Below are positions 22,657-35,128 of a stretch of DNA of 64,000 nt, piece after piece; within the stretch, counting starts at the first letter, position 1; the number at the start of each line of letters is the position of its first letter. The translations under genes were made by a program, and so were the position numbers. The stretch spans positions 45,551,962 to 45,615,961 of the forward strand of contig OY720349.1 of the NCBI GenBank assembly GCA_963082975.1, given 5' to 3'. The stretch comes from Labia minor (Eukaryota > Arthropoda > Insecta > Dermaptera > Spongiphoridae). The notes under the pieces were generated by a model. That model saw nothing but the letters and a program-made list of their open reading frames with translations, did not search any database and was not told the DNA's origin.

Positions 22657-23248
22657 TTTTTTACCGACCGACGATAGTAAGGGAGGTATTGTTTTCACAC
22701 CAAATTTCACATGTGGAGATTTTTACATATCTCCACGAATCATGCCTTTTCTTAACAGAAAAAATTATTTTTAGCATGATGTCTGTCCGTCCGTATAGAT
22801 GTGTACAACTTGAACGGCTCAACGGATTATGATGAAATTTGGTATATTTACTTAATGCATCAGTATGATGAATAGATCAACTTTTAGTACAAGTATTAGC
22901 GATCGACGATAGGAAGGGAAGGGTTATTTTCCTACCACATTTCACATGAGGAGATTTTTTACATATCACCACGATTCATGCACTTTGTATTGGTTCATCT
23001 TTATTAGTTTTTTCTTAATTTAAAATTATGTGACGTCATCCAGCCCTTCATGACGTCACAGCCTGGTCCTACATATATATATTATAAATAAAATAAAATT
23101 AAAAATATTTATGTTCTATCTATATCTGTTTTTTATTGCATTAATAGATAAATATATTAAAATTATTTGAAATTGTTTCTGTAGCTGGAATTTAATTTAC
23201 TTCAAACCGTCGGTCGGTTCGGACCTGGCCACAGGTCAACTTATTTTA
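22657..23248 (+). repeat. TGACGTCA-bearing repeat, long form (copy 1)
   Basis: It begins TTTTTTACCGACCGACGATA and ends CCGTCGGTCGGTTCGG, CTGGCCACAGGTCAACTTAT and TTTA, so ACCGACCGACG occurs inverted at or near both ends. The interior holds two related sub-blocks of the form GGAGATTTTT-ACATATC-ACCACGA, a GTCTGTCCGTCCG tract, ATGATGAAATTTGGTATATT, and two TGACGTCA-type palindromes about 20 bp apart (about 23031 and 23050). Copies are at 40285-40919 (minus) and 47571-48239, with fragments at 29974 and 48878. Non-autonomous and unclassified. Confidence 0.8.
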
Positions 23249-24783
23249 TTTGATTTACATATACAAAATAAATATTGAAATTAAGTTTTTTAGAGTTTAA
23301 ATGTAATTTTTTTAATATTATATATTCGTAATACTTCTTTCCTTTAATTCTAGAGGGGTATAACGGTAAAATTTATTTATTTTTATTTATATTTGTCTAT
23401 TAAATTACATATTTATATGATAAGAAACAAATTTTAAATAATTGTGGAATTTATTACAAATATCATCTCATTTCTGAAGTTTGTTAGTAAAAAGTATAAA
23501 TAAGTTATTGTAGAATTTTGAGTAAAGATGACTTAAGGTTTGAAAGGCAACTGGTGGATAAATATCATTGCATATGCAGATGGCTTATAATTCTATTTGC
23601 GTTTTGCGTGATCTTCCCTCTCATGAGATGTTTCCCTGATCGTTGTTGACAAGGAGTAGTTTATTTTAGAGGCCTTTTGGTGGCCGCTTAGCTCCAAGGA
23701 GGTCTCACTAGGTCGACTTTGTCCAGAGTCAAAGGCCCCTTGAGGAGTCCTTGGTCAAAGAGAGAGCGAACCCTTTTACTAAACTAAAAACACGAACAGG
23801 TGGATGTTAGATATTCCTTACTATTGACAGAAAGGACCTCCTGGGCATTAAAGAACCAACCACAAGCAATCCAACCCCTAAACTAGTTACTAATTCCTTC
23901 TCCCACTCTCTCTTTCCCTCTTTAAATATTTAAAATTTTATTTCGATTTAAACTTAACAGAGACTTTATTTATTTTTAATTCTCATTTAAAATTAAGTTT
24001 ATTTAAACATTTAAAGATATATATACATACTTTGATATATTACTATATCAAATAATTCTTAAAAATGAATTTTATTTTATTTTTTCAAGTTTACTCATTT
24101 TATCAAAATGTAAAGCATTTTTTAATGAAAAAAATTATATTTCAAATAAAGATGATTTTAATTAAGAATAAAAAAAATAGACTTTCCACCCCCAATCAGT
24201 GGCTTTATCGGTTTAACATGGACTTAGCCATATTTAAATATATGAAAAGATTTTCTACTAAATTATGATATTTTGATATGATTGTAATATTTGTTCCTAT
24301 TGAACTACTCTGATAAAATCAACCCAGTTTATTGAAAAATGAGTCATAATCATTTTCTAGTGGCGTCACCTATTGAAAAATCCCTGGACTTTTCAGCTCA
24401 TCTAGTATATATTATATAACCTTAGAACGTATAAAACATTTGTTTCTCAACCCAAATTTGAAAAATTTTGTTAAAACTAAATCTCTCTAATATTTGCTTT
24501 AATAATAATCATATAAGTAAGAGCTAACAGAAAGAGAGTTATAATTTTAAGATAAAATTGTTCTATTTTATACAGAGAGTCTGAGATTTTGGTTATTTAT
24601 TATATTATTATTTTTGAAACTTCACCAATTATAAAATTGATTTCAGAAATTTTAGAATATTATTTTATAGCCTATGAAAGTCAAATCATAAAGTATTTTC
24701 GAATTTTAAATAAAATAAAATATGCAATTTGTATATAATTAATTGGTTAATAATAGAAATTTTATTTTTTAATTTATTTAGCT
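23249..24783. other. Non-coding stretch with a GC-richer island
   Basis: Positions about 23560-23900 have raised GC, with GGTGGCCGCTTAGCTCC and GGAGGTCTCACTAGG phrases, and no long frame. The remainder is AT-rich. Possibly regulatory, otherwise nothing recognised. Confidence 0.4.
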
Positions 24784-25330
24784 TTTTACTTTCCCGCATA
24801 CTTCGTATAAGGGAAGTATTGGAATCGTCAAAAATTTCGACTTCGAGATTTCGATAGATCTTGACGTTTTAGACCTCCCTGAGTCGGAAAATACCATTTT
24901 TCGAATTCAGAAACTAATCAAGCTAGGACTTCGAAATTTGGTACACCAGTTTGTAGATTTCTATCAAAATTTCGTCAAAATCGGTTAACCGGAAGTGGTA
25001 CTTTACCTAAACTGGTTGCGTTTACCTTTCAAGTAAAGTACCAGTTTGCTTCGAGATATTTGCTTCATATTTTGTATATAGATTTAAAAATATGAAAAAA
25101 ATTCAGATACCAAATTTCATCATGATCTGACTACCGGAAGTGACATTTTACCTATATAAGTAGCGTTAGGTGTAAATTATAAATATATATATAATAGTGT
25201 TAAACTATTTTACTTTATAATTTAAATTAAGTAGTTTGTTTATTTTTATTGTTGTTAAAACATAATAATAATAACCTAATTACCTATTTATATGCGGGAA
25301 AGTCTAGGGGAGGACACTCCCGCTTTTTTT
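24784..25330. repeat. Unclassified repeat with short inverted ends
   Basis: CTTTCCCGCATAC near 24789 and TATGCGGGAAAG near 25291 form short inverted ends. The interior contains the symmetric phrases ACCGGAAGTGGTACTTTACC and ACTACCGGAAGTGAC, and TTCGACTTCGAGATTTCGA. A related fragment is at 10766-10990. No coding capacity is seen. The short ends and unknown duplication leave the class open. Confidence 0.6.
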
Positions 25331-28245
25331 ATATTACCAGATACATATTTTAAATCTTAATTCTGCGGTTTGCAGATTTTAACTGACTGCTACCGGTTTC
25401 ATTCAAACAGTCATCAAGTATCTCCCTCCTCAAATTTTTGTCCATTGCGTATGATTACCCTTTTAAATATCAAAACAAAATATTTAATAATAGATACAGT
25501 AATTTTATAAAAATATAAGAATATTTTTGTCAAATACATTAATTTTTAAATATTCCTTTCACAAAGATTCCAATCCAACATTTATTAGCTTATTAGAGAT
25601 CATTACTATACTAGAGTCAACAATTTGTGGGAAAACGGGCTGATTTCAACTGAATATTATGGTTAAGATTGTCAGTCTAGTAGGTCATTCAACTTATTCA
25701 AAAATTTACTTGTTTATTTTTGAAATTAATAAATATATTTTAAAAATAATTTATTTTCATAGATTTTAATCAATATATGTATTATTTAAATTACTGGGAG
25801 ATATTAATAGGTTGATAAAAATAAAAAGTAAAAAATAATAATTAAATCATAATTTTAATTTTTGGTTTTAATAACAATATTTTACATAAAAACCTAAAAA
25901 TTAATTTAAATTTTTCTATATTGATAAAATCAATGGAGACATATAAGAATTTGAATTGGGGGAATGAAGTATTTTCATAACATTCAGCCATTTTTGAGCA
26001 TGTAATCTTACAATTTCCCGAACTGACTTAAGGAGAGAGGCTCAAGCTTTTAAAACTAAATTTTCTCCCAGATATTAAACAAAAATACAGATTTAAAAAT
26101 GTTTTAATTCTAAGGTTCTAAGCAATAAAAAGACAAATTCTTTTAATATAAATTTATATAGTTTTATAAAAATTCATTTTAAAATTTTAATATTTACTTG
26201 TTAGTTATTATCATATTAGGAAAATATTGAAAAGAACATTCTAGAAGAACAATAAATATATTAAATAAATAAATAATTTGTTTGTTTTTTTTAAATATTT
26301 GAAAGAAACTCTCCAATACTCTAATTCTATTTATTATAATTAATTTTTTTTGAATTAACAATATGCTTTCTTTAGTTTTCAATCTAAAATTCAATTAGAT
26401 CTCTCCCCCTTCCCCATTTCACAACTGAGTTTGTCAGGAGCCGTTTTTTCTTAGACTTTACTGCCTGGTCACATGAATGATATTCAGTAAAGGTTTTGGT
26501 ATTCGCTACGAATACAATTGTCCGTTGGGGATGAAGAGTGCCCACATCCCACTTTCCCATCCCTATCTATCCTCCCTCTCCCTATTTCGAAGATTGATTT
26601 CTAACGCCCTTGTGTGATAACGTTGGTTGAATTTTTCAAAACATTCTGTTCAAGTTTCTCTTTTCCTGTCCTGCCAATGGGAATTAGCCAAGCTAATAAA
26701 AACCATGTCTCTATCGCCTTTATTTCTTACTTCTCTGCAGACAAACCTCCCACACCACCCCCTCCCACACCACTAGACCGTCTATTTCTTGTTTAACGCT
26801 CCTTAGTGAATTCGAGGGGGAAGAATAAGAATTCTTCAGATGTAATTCTCAAGCCATGTTGACCGGAAGTCAGCTACCATACAAGAATAATAAATCTTTA
26901 GAAAAAAGAAAAGAAAAGTAAAATCTGTAATTATAACACGATAATCTCTGATATTTCAATGTGTTATTATTTAAAATTCAATCAAGTTTATTAAATGTTC
27001 AAAATAAAGTGATGTAAGATTTAGACGAGTATCTTTTTATTTTTGATTAATTATTCATAAAAATCTTGAAAAAATTATTAAATAGTGAACAACTCTAATT
27101 TTCAAAAGTGTAAATATTTCAAAAAAGGAAAATGTTGATTTCTGTTAAAAATATAAAAAAATTAATAATTTAAATAATTCTGTTTTTATATATTTTTAAC
27201 AAAATAAATGTTTGTATTTCTATTCTCATATAAACGTGAGTATATGGCTATAAAATATATATATATTTGAAAATATATCTTTTTATAAGTATGTTAAAAA
27301 CAATTATATATACTTAGAGAAAATCGATAATAAAATAAAATTAGCTTATATTTTACAAAAGTTAAAAAATAATATATTATAATAATAATAATAGACAAAA
27401 ATTTACGACAATTTTGACAATTTGAGTAAAAAACAAACAGAACAAGCAAAAAAAATAATTAAAATTACATTTCTTTATCTTCAAATTAGCTATCTGTGCA
27501 TTCCTCAAAAAAAATATTATAATAGCGTTATTAAAAGAAAAGAAAATTAAATTATAGAATGATAGAAATCATTGAATATAGTTAATAAAAAAATAATAAA
27601 TTACAATATTAATTGACAGTGAATAAAAACATTAATTAATATTTTATTTTATATGGTCAAAATATTAAAAAGGATTACGTTTTTCATTTGATAGCAGAAC
27701 TCACTAAGAGAGCATCGGAAATTTATGCTCCCGGAAAAAATCCTTTGGGGTGGATTGGCCAGCAAGTAAGCATAAGGTCAACACTTTTCTTTAAATATAT
27801 ATATATATATATATATATATCTGTATGTATATATATTAAATAAAGGTGAAAAGGAGAGAGCGAACCGAAATGCCAACCGTCCACTATGTCGCGAGGTAAA
27901 CTCAAAAATCCCTTGAGAATGAACCCTAACAAGAAATTGTTACTTTTTGAAGAAAACCTCACAGAGGGTGGCAGAAGGGCATCTGAGAGGGGGTTACTCA
28001 CTGAAAGTGTCTTTCGAAAAATATTTTTTCCATAAATCATCGCGAAAAGAAAAAAAAGTTGAGGGGATCTCTCAATGAGGAAAAAAAGTCACGCCCAAAA
28101 TGTTCTTTATAAGAAAATGTTATATCATGGATATACTTAAAGAGGGCGAAGATTACTGGAATAACAGTTAACAAATTATAAAATTATAGCTAGAATACAT
28201 GCTTGAAAGATTCGAATTTAATTTAAAATAATATAAAAATTAAAA
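25331..28245. other. Long non-coding stretch
   Basis: Mostly AT-rich. Positions about 26400-26880 form a GC-richer island, with frames that lack motifs. Positions 27790-27822 are a TA microsatellite, and 27840-28110 is moderately GC-rich. No gene or transposon terminus is supported. Confidence 0.45.
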
Positions 28246-28826
28246 TTTTTATAAAATAACGTTTTTCTCATGGACTAAAAAAGAATAAAATAATTTTTCT
28301 ACAGGCTTGGCAAATTTTATGGATGAATTTCTTCATATACAACGGAAAACGTTTGGCGCATTTAATTTTATTTATTTATATGAAACACATCAAGTTAAAT
28401 TTTTGTAGTAATAAAAATTATATTAAACACATAATAAAATTGATAGATTAATAGCTAAGAAATTGATCTTTTATTATTTTTCACTGTAATATATTTATAT
28501 CAAAGTATGTAACATATTTTAAAAAAATGATTATTTTTTTAAATTTACATATATTATCACTCAAAGTCAAAACAGTTGATTATATCGGAAAAAATAGTGT
28601 TACTTGTTAATGAAGTGTTTTAATGTGGTATGTAAGTATTTATATAAATTATAGCTCTATAAAGGAATTTAATTGCAAAGAAATAAAATAGAAAGCAAAT
28701 GAAAACTAAATGCGCCAAAAGTTTTTCGTTGTATATGAAGAAATTCATCCATAAAATTTGCCAGGCATATAGAAAAATTATTTTAATCTTTTTTAGCCCA
28801 TGAGAAAAACGTTATTTTTTAAAAAC
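28246..28826. repeat. Foldback element with ~120-bp arms
   Basis: The left arm (about 28246-28365) includes AACGTTTTTCTCATGG, TGGCAAATTTTATGGATGAA, TTTCTTCATATACAACG and TTTGGCGCATTTA. The right arm (about 28705-28826) is its reverse complement with roughly ten mismatches. A ~340-bp AT-rich spacer separates them. Such long arms are typical of foldback elements or of hairpin small-RNA precursors. No frame lies inside. Confidence 0.85.
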
Positions 28827-29335
28827 TTTTTATATTTATATTATTTTATTCTTTTTAGAGCAATTTTAATTCGATAAATTTATTTAATATATCAAGAGGC
28901 ATAGAAAAGATGATGTTATACGAGAATTTGCAAATACATTTTTAGAAGATTAATACATCACAGCCGCCATATTGTGTGTACCAAAACATTATATTTTCCA
29001 TTGATCTTAATGTTAATATATCATTAAATTTTGGGCCTTTTTTGTGGAAAATTATGTGAGCAAAAATTTTCTCATGAAGAAAAAACTCTTTAAATTTTAT
29101 TTCATTTCAACTGCAAGCCGTTTTGATATGCATATATAAAAAAATTAAATGTCGCGGCAATCATTCTCTTCATAATGCTGATGATTAGTCTCAATTAAAA
29201 AAAGAAATTATCATTAGTTTAATTGGAAAAAAGATTACAAAAAATAAAATATAAACAAAAAATATATTTATTAATGTATTTTTTTAATTACCAAAATTAT
29301 TAATTTAAATAAATTGTTATACATTATGTTGAAAA
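28827..29335. other. AT-rich non-coding stretch
   Basis: No gene or repeat end is recognised. Confidence 0.45.
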
Positions 29336-30360
29336 GCAGACCGGCTCTAGGATTTTTGCACCCCGATGCAGAACAGTAATTGAAGCCATACAAGCAGAGG
29401 CGAATATAGACTTTTTTCGAGGGCGGGGGGGGGGGGGGGGGGGCTAAACTCCAAAAGTTTTCTTCGGAAAATTTTTTTTTAAAGTAACTAAACTTTTGCC
29501 GCACTTCAAAAATTTTTTTTGCGGGACCTAAGTTTTCCAACTTCGTCCAAAAATTGCAAAATAAATCTTATGAATTTGTACGCCAAAGGCGAGCAAGGGG
29601 GTTCAGGGGGTTAAATATCGCGTAAATTATGACGACCTTATACGGAAGCGCCCCGAATTTTAATCATAAAATTTAATAAATTTATAATAAAATAATAATT
29701 TATAAATTTAATTTATGTTATTTATTACGTGGTTACCTGCGTACAGAAATTTATGTAACGTAAAAATCATAAAAATTAATTAATTCAAGAACGAATACGT
29801 AGAAAAACTTTTACTCTTAAAGTGTTGTTAATGCAAAATGATACTGATTGCAAAGTATCTTTTCAAAATAAATAAAAATAATTTTTTTAGAGATCAAAAA
29901 GCATTTGTATGCATCAATGTTATGTGATAAAAGTCATAAAAATTCTTAGGTTTCATTATTTATATTAGTAATTTTTTACCGACCGACGATAGTAAGGGAG
30001 GTATTGTTTTCACACCAAATTTTACATGTGGAGATTTTTACATCATGCACTTTGTATTGGTTTTATCCTCGGGAAAATCATATTTATTAGTTTTTATTAT
30101 TCTTTTTTGAGTTATTATGAATTATGATTATACAAATAGTTTTCTTATAAATAACTTCATAATTAATTAATCAGCTGACAATAATAAAATAATTAGAGTT
30201 GTGAACTTTATTTGGAAATAATAAAGTATAAAAGCAACTTATTTCTTGCTAAAATGTTAATTTATAAAATCTAAAAAAATAATGAATGTTAATAAATATT
30301 TTATTTTTATATTATGCGCCCCTTAAAATTTGGCGCCCGGATAATCGAATTGCCCGTCCC
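29336..30360. mobile_element. Mosaic of hAT termini and other repeat fragments
   Basis: ACCGGCTCTAGGATTTTTGC at 29340 resembles a hAT terminus of the CAGGGCCGGCTCTAGG type. AGAGGCGAATATAGAC followed by a run of about 18 G (29426-29443) resembles another. ATTATGCGCCCCTTAAAATT and GGCGCCCGG near 30313-30340 look like the opposite end of the first. In between, 29974-30110 is a fragment of the TGACGTCA-bearing family (start TTTTTTACCGACCGACGATA, no palindrome retained). No target duplication could be matched and no transposase is present. Confidence 0.5.
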
Positions 30361-31974
30361 ATTATCTGTTGCTGGGTACAACGTACATAAATGTAGATAC
30401 GTAAAAATTTGAAAAGGATTTGATTTCGACTCTGCTCCCATGGCCTGTCACACACATATTGGGAATCCCTCCATCGTTTTTGGAGAGAAACCAGTTGCAG
30501 AATTCCCCAAACTTAACAATAACAAATCTTCAAATTCTTAAAATTAAACATTTTACGCCCATTACACAAAGTGTTAAAGACAAATATTAATAGATATAAT
30601 TTCAATGAATGTAAATATTGTTTCCAAGTTTTTATCTTAAAAATGTTTTAACAATTTTTATATCAAGAAAAAGGACGATTAAGTTTACGAACTTTTTTTG
30701 TTTGAAACCTGAATGAAACTCTTTCGTTGTTCGTTAATATTTGTTTAATTTGTTCTGTAATATCGGTCTGTGGAAATAAAAGAAAAGAGAGAGAAAAAAA
30801 ATGTCGGGATGAGGGAATAAGAGACGAAGAAGTCGAGCAGGAGTTAACTTGAAGGTACTCGCCCCTTGAGGGCCTCCACCCCACGGCTTGTAACGTTGCG
30901 GCCAACTAAAAACAAGCCCTACAATTTTGGGAAGCACTGCGCAAAGCAGCAGTAGCAACGCACCACAAGAGACTAGCTTCCTCTCTTTTTCCCACGCACA
31001 CAGCCAATCCACCTATATTCACACACACACACACATGTATGCACATACAGCGTGCAAACACGCACTACACACACTGACTAGTGGTTCGTTCGTTCGTTCG
31101 CACAAACGAATTGTTTTATAAATTTTAAACGTCCTCTCCAATTTGCCCCAGAGAAACACCCCCCTTCTTTTTCCCCCCACCCTTTCAATTCCCCATCCCA
31201 AAACACACCCACCAAAAACTTCTATACAGGTTGATTTAAAAAATGGTTCTCTCTTAAGAAATTTAATAGAAATTGAAATAAACAATTCTTAAGAGTATAT
31301 TTAAGAAAAATCGTGACCATCTATTTTTTATTAAAATTAAAAAGATATCAGATTCGTTTATTGATAGGAAATATGTATGTTTACAAGAAAGAAAGAAAAT
31401 TCCTTAAATATGAATCATCCATTAATTATTAATATGATTTAGTCTATTCATTGCTTTATACAATTACTTTACAATGAATAATCCAATTGATAGATACTAC
31501 TATTCCTGTAGATATTGAAAATATCAATTTAATCTAATGATAAGATGACATTATTGAATTGATATTTTTTTTTAAATATTACAATATTTTAAAATAACGA
31601 ATAAGTAAATAATTGATATACAAATATGTATAAAATTCCCATCTTATTTAATTTTTTTAGTATACACAGTATTTTATATATCATTCTCAAAATTGTATTG
31701 CATATCTTGATTGTGCAACCTATCTATATATCATCAAACAAATAATTATATGTACTATCAATATATATATTTAAATGCATTAATACAGTGTTACGATCTG
31801 GTTATTCTGTTTTGATTTACGAGCAAAATTTTGAATTACGAATCGAGGTTCTCTCGAGCCGGTAAGAATATAGGAGGGAGAAAAAAACTATCAATAGTGA
31901 TTCAAGTTCATTATTCAATGTGGTTACAGCTAAAACATTTGCAAAATAAAATCATCCAGATGAAACACTAGCTA
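30361..31974. other. Non-coding stretch with GC-richer island and microsatellites
   Basis: Positions about 30790-31230 are GC-richer and contain an ACTGCGCAAAGCAG motif, a (CA)n tract (31020-31036), and four GTTC units (31085-31100). Overlapping short frames there have no motifs. Flanks are AT-rich. Nothing else is recognised. Confidence 0.4.
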
Positions 31975-32332
31975 ACAGGTGGGCTGAAAAGTTCGTAGGC
32001 TGGCACTAGTATCATATCCATATTTTTTTTTTAGTTAGCCCTAACCTTCAAAATACGCGTGTATAAATTTGACAGCTTTTGCTGAATTAGTATCGGAGTT
32101 ATAGAATTTACAACAAATCGATGATTCTAAGGAGTGTTTGGAGCTGTTCTCCGAATTTTTGCGTCAACTGCAAACCTATTTTGAGGCAAAAGACAAATTA
32201 GAATAAAAATGGTATCGAAAAATTATATAGCCACTTTAATCGCTGTATCACCCTCGAAGGTAACTAACTATATTGAATAATAAAAACAAATTTTTTCTAT
32301 GCTAGCCTACGAACTTTTCAGCCCACCTGTTA
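31973..32332 (+). mobile_element. Mariner deletion derivative, family 3
   Basis: The perfect terminal repeats ACAGGTGGGCTGAAAAGTTC (31975 on) and GAACTTTTCAGCCCACCTGT (ending 32330) are flanked by TA on both sides. The plus strand keeps a transposase-like C-terminal stretch (LYSHFNRCITLEGN) close to the right end. The conserved catalytic blocks are missing. The perfect long terminal repeats suggest relatively recent movement in trans. Confidence 0.9.
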
Positions 32333-32589
32333 TTAGGGCTATTAATTTATTTGATGTTGTTGCAATGGCTCATTTCAGGGGCATGTTAAAAAGTCGTCAA
32401 ATTATAAACTTGTTTAAAAGAAAAGTTAAGGGTAGTGATGAATATGACCAACATCATCGAGAAAAGTTACATTTAGTGAGAGCGAATCTTTTGTGTTCTA
32501 CCGAGATACAGCACCATATCACGTCTTTTATATTAAAGTTGGATGTGTAAACAATTGTTTTAATATTTTATACATATATGATTAGCAAG

Positions 32590-32870
32590 GAGGCAGCTAG
32601 CCGAGCGTGTAGCATAACAATTTTCTACACAAGAAGTCGGCGTTCGATTCCAACTAAGAACAAATTTTTCTAATAAAATTTAATTTAACATCAGCTGCCT
32701 CCGGCTCCAGGAACTGTCAGTTCCTGGTTCTATACATGCGGAAGGCAACGGGAAACCACCGCATTAACATTCCCAAGAAAAATTATCATGGCTGGGAAGC
32801 TTCTAAGGCTATCCTAGTCATGATGATAGCCAAACTCCGAAACGGAGACGGCACCTTAAGAAGAAGATGA
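32590..32870 (+). mobile_element. tRNA-derived SINE with LINE-derived 3' tail
   Basis: The head has an RNA polymerase III A-box-like TAGCCGAGCGTG (32599-32610) and a B box GTTCGATTCC (32643-32652) at tRNA-like spacing. A body follows with the conserved phrase GGAAGGCAACGGGAAACCAC (about 32740). The 3' tail, ATAGCCAAACTCCGAAACGG then ACCTTAAGAAGAAG, closely matches the end of the LINE coding region at 43234-43270. The tail sharing explains how the LINE machinery could copy it. It is not a functional tRNA gene because the acceptor stem does not close. Confidence 0.82.
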
Positions 32871-32871
32871 T

Positions 32872-33095
32872 AAGCAAAGGAGACCAAAAAAGATGAAATC
32901 ACCGTGGAATGGGGAGACTACATAATGAGGAAGGACGGGATGGGTGGACAATATAGAAAGGAACGTGAGAGAGATGGGAGAGGGTAGGAATTGGATGGTT
33001 GTGGTTCAGAATAGGGACTCTTGGAGCAATGTGGTTGCTGCGGCCAAGAACTTTCGAGTTCCGTAGAACCACCGAGATAGTTAGATATGCTAAGC
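32872..33095 (+). pseudogene. LINE C-terminal fragment (copy C)
   Basis: It starts at GGAGACCAAAAAAGATGAAA and matches copies A (4084) and B (15056): GGGTGGACAATATAGAAAGG, AACGTGAGAGAGATGGGAGA, then GAGTTCCGTAGAACCACCG. The middle, corresponding to the WAGYVTRM part, is deleted. It directly follows the SINE tail. Not coding. Confidence 0.7.
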
Positions 33096-34080
33096 TTAAT
33101 AAATAATACAATTTATTATTGATATAAGTTTTTCGTAGTAATATTTTGTTGAACAGAACGAATTAATTGTATTTCTTATGGGAAAACTTATTTATGGTTT
33201 CTAGGATTTTGGGTTACAAGCTGCCTTCTGGAATGAATTAAACTCGTACTCGGAGGTTCTACTGTATGTTACTTTTTCTATTCAAAGAAATGATAATATA
33301 TTGTAAAATTAATAATCTAAAAGTACAATAAATAACTTTAACCATAAATATATATATATATATATTACTAATATTTATATATGTCATGAAATTTCTTATA
33401 TTTAAATTTATATGAAATGTAAATATTATTAAATATTTCAATAATAATTCAAAAACATAATTTGACAGAAGACAGTTCATTTTTTATGAGACAGAATAAT
33501 TTCATTTCCACTCTCATCCAATGGAGCATCATATTTTGGCTCTTATCATTTGTTAGACGAGAACCATCATACATTTTATATCACGTCATCAGACACAAGA
33601 GAACAATCACAGAGAGAGAAAGGGAAACTCGTTGTATAGACATTTGTACAAATCTCAATTATTACGATGAAAAAAGACTAGAAGCTTTCTAACTAAAATA
33701 TTACAAATATTAAAATTCAAACTTACTTTTGAAATCCAAATTACCCAATTTGTTTTATTTATCTATCTATTATTAATAAATAATATTATATGGAATACTC
33801 TTTAGGAAATTAATCAAAAGAATGGGGTTCAAGCTATCTAAAATACAATTATTATTTATATAAAATAATACAGGAAATAATAAATATGAATCCCATTAAA
33901 TAGGATACGGCTTGCCCAAACTTGTTAAAAAATGATTTATTGATTATTTTTCATTTATTAAATGCATTTTGTTAGACAAGATGAAACATAAATATTATAT
34001 TTTTTTTTATATTATACAATTTTGATTGTTTTGAAGCTACTATATTTTTATTGATTTGGTCCATTGATAACTTATATAAC
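33096..34080. other. AT-rich non-coding stretch
   Basis: Includes a TA microsatellite at 33346-33366. Frames on both strands are short and low-complexity. No feature is recognised. Confidence 0.45.
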
Positions 34081-34235
34081 AGGGTTGGCCACACTTAGAG
34101 CCATATTGAAAAATCGAAAATGTTTAAGAGCCAAATCGGAAAAAAAATTTACCTTTTTACTATCTTGTTTTAATCCAATTCAAATTGCGAGATAGTCGAG
34201 TGGAGACACTCCAGCTTATTTTTTAATTAAAAAAT
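34081..34235. repeat. Repeat fragment related to 11385-11720
   Basis: Begins CAGGGTTGGCCACACTTAGA, a hAT-style terminus, with AAGAGCCAAATCGG, then TTTAATCCAATTCAAATTGC, GATAGTCGAG and CACTCCAG. The other terminus and a target duplication were not found. Confidence 0.45.
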
Positions 34236-35030
34236 TTACTAGCAAATATCAAAGATAACATTCAAAACATTCAATTTAGGTTAAAGAACTATAAAAAACA
34301 TAATATACCGTTTATACGTATAAATTAATTTAAAATTTTTTATTAATAAATTTATATATTTCATACCCTCTCTAATTCTTTGAATAATATTCATTTAAAA
34401 TAAATAAATAAATATCTTATTTCTTATACTAAAATATTAAGATGCTCAAGTTCATGAAATCTAAAGATAGGTACAAAAGTTTATAATAATAGACCAACAA
34501 AACTTTTAAAGTTATTTATTTTAAGTAAATAGAAATTTGTTAATATTAGGGTTTAAATTTTATTTATATTCCTTTTGATCAGATATCCATTTATGTTCGA
34601 TATTTATGAAATCTGAATAAGCACTGATTAACTTTTGTTACAAGTGAATTTAATCTTCTTTTTTTCTCCCTCTCCCCATAATAGAAATATCGTAAAGCTT
34701 TCTTGTGGCTTTATTCAAAATCATTAATGGCTCGTCAATCCCTCATATTAGTGTAGGAAGTGATGGGAGGGTGAAGCATCTATGAAGGGGGTGGGGGTTG
34801 AGGTTAGGTTAAGGATAAAATTTGATTCGGAAATGCAGCAACCAATCCGACAACCATCAATATAATCATTTCCACCCTCTCTAAGAGGCTAAGACCCTTC
34901 CCTTACGAGAGGGGCGTGTTTGTTATAGTGCAACCATCACTCATAATGGATAAGAGGGAGTAACCCCCTCCACACCAACGAGCTAAAGAACAAACATCTA
35001 TCTAGTGGGGTATCAATTTATAGGATGTTA
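34236..35030. other. Non-coding stretch with GC-richer island
   Basis: Positions about 34730-34990 are GC-richer (GGGGGTGGGGGTTGAGGTTA phrases) without a credible frame. The rest is AT-rich. Confidence 0.4.
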
Positions 35031-35128
35031 CTGAAAAATTCTCATTTCTTAATTTGAAAATTCCAATAATTTTTAATTATATATCGTTTAAGTAATTAAT
35101 CGAATAATATAAAATTATATGAAGAAAG

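Noticed and set aside
30734-31285. Several open frames with hydrophobic stretches
   Set aside because: Overlapping on both strands, partly made of (CA)n and GTTC repeats, and no recognisable domain. A small secreted protein cannot be excluded but is not supported.
32590-32662. Possible tRNA gene with A and B boxes
   Set aside because: No acceptor stem closes, and the sequence continues into a SINE body with a LINE tail.
33259-33692. 73- and 76-codon frames around a TA microsatellite
   Set aside because: Low-complexity Ile/Tyr/Asn composition expected from AT-rich DNA, with no motif.
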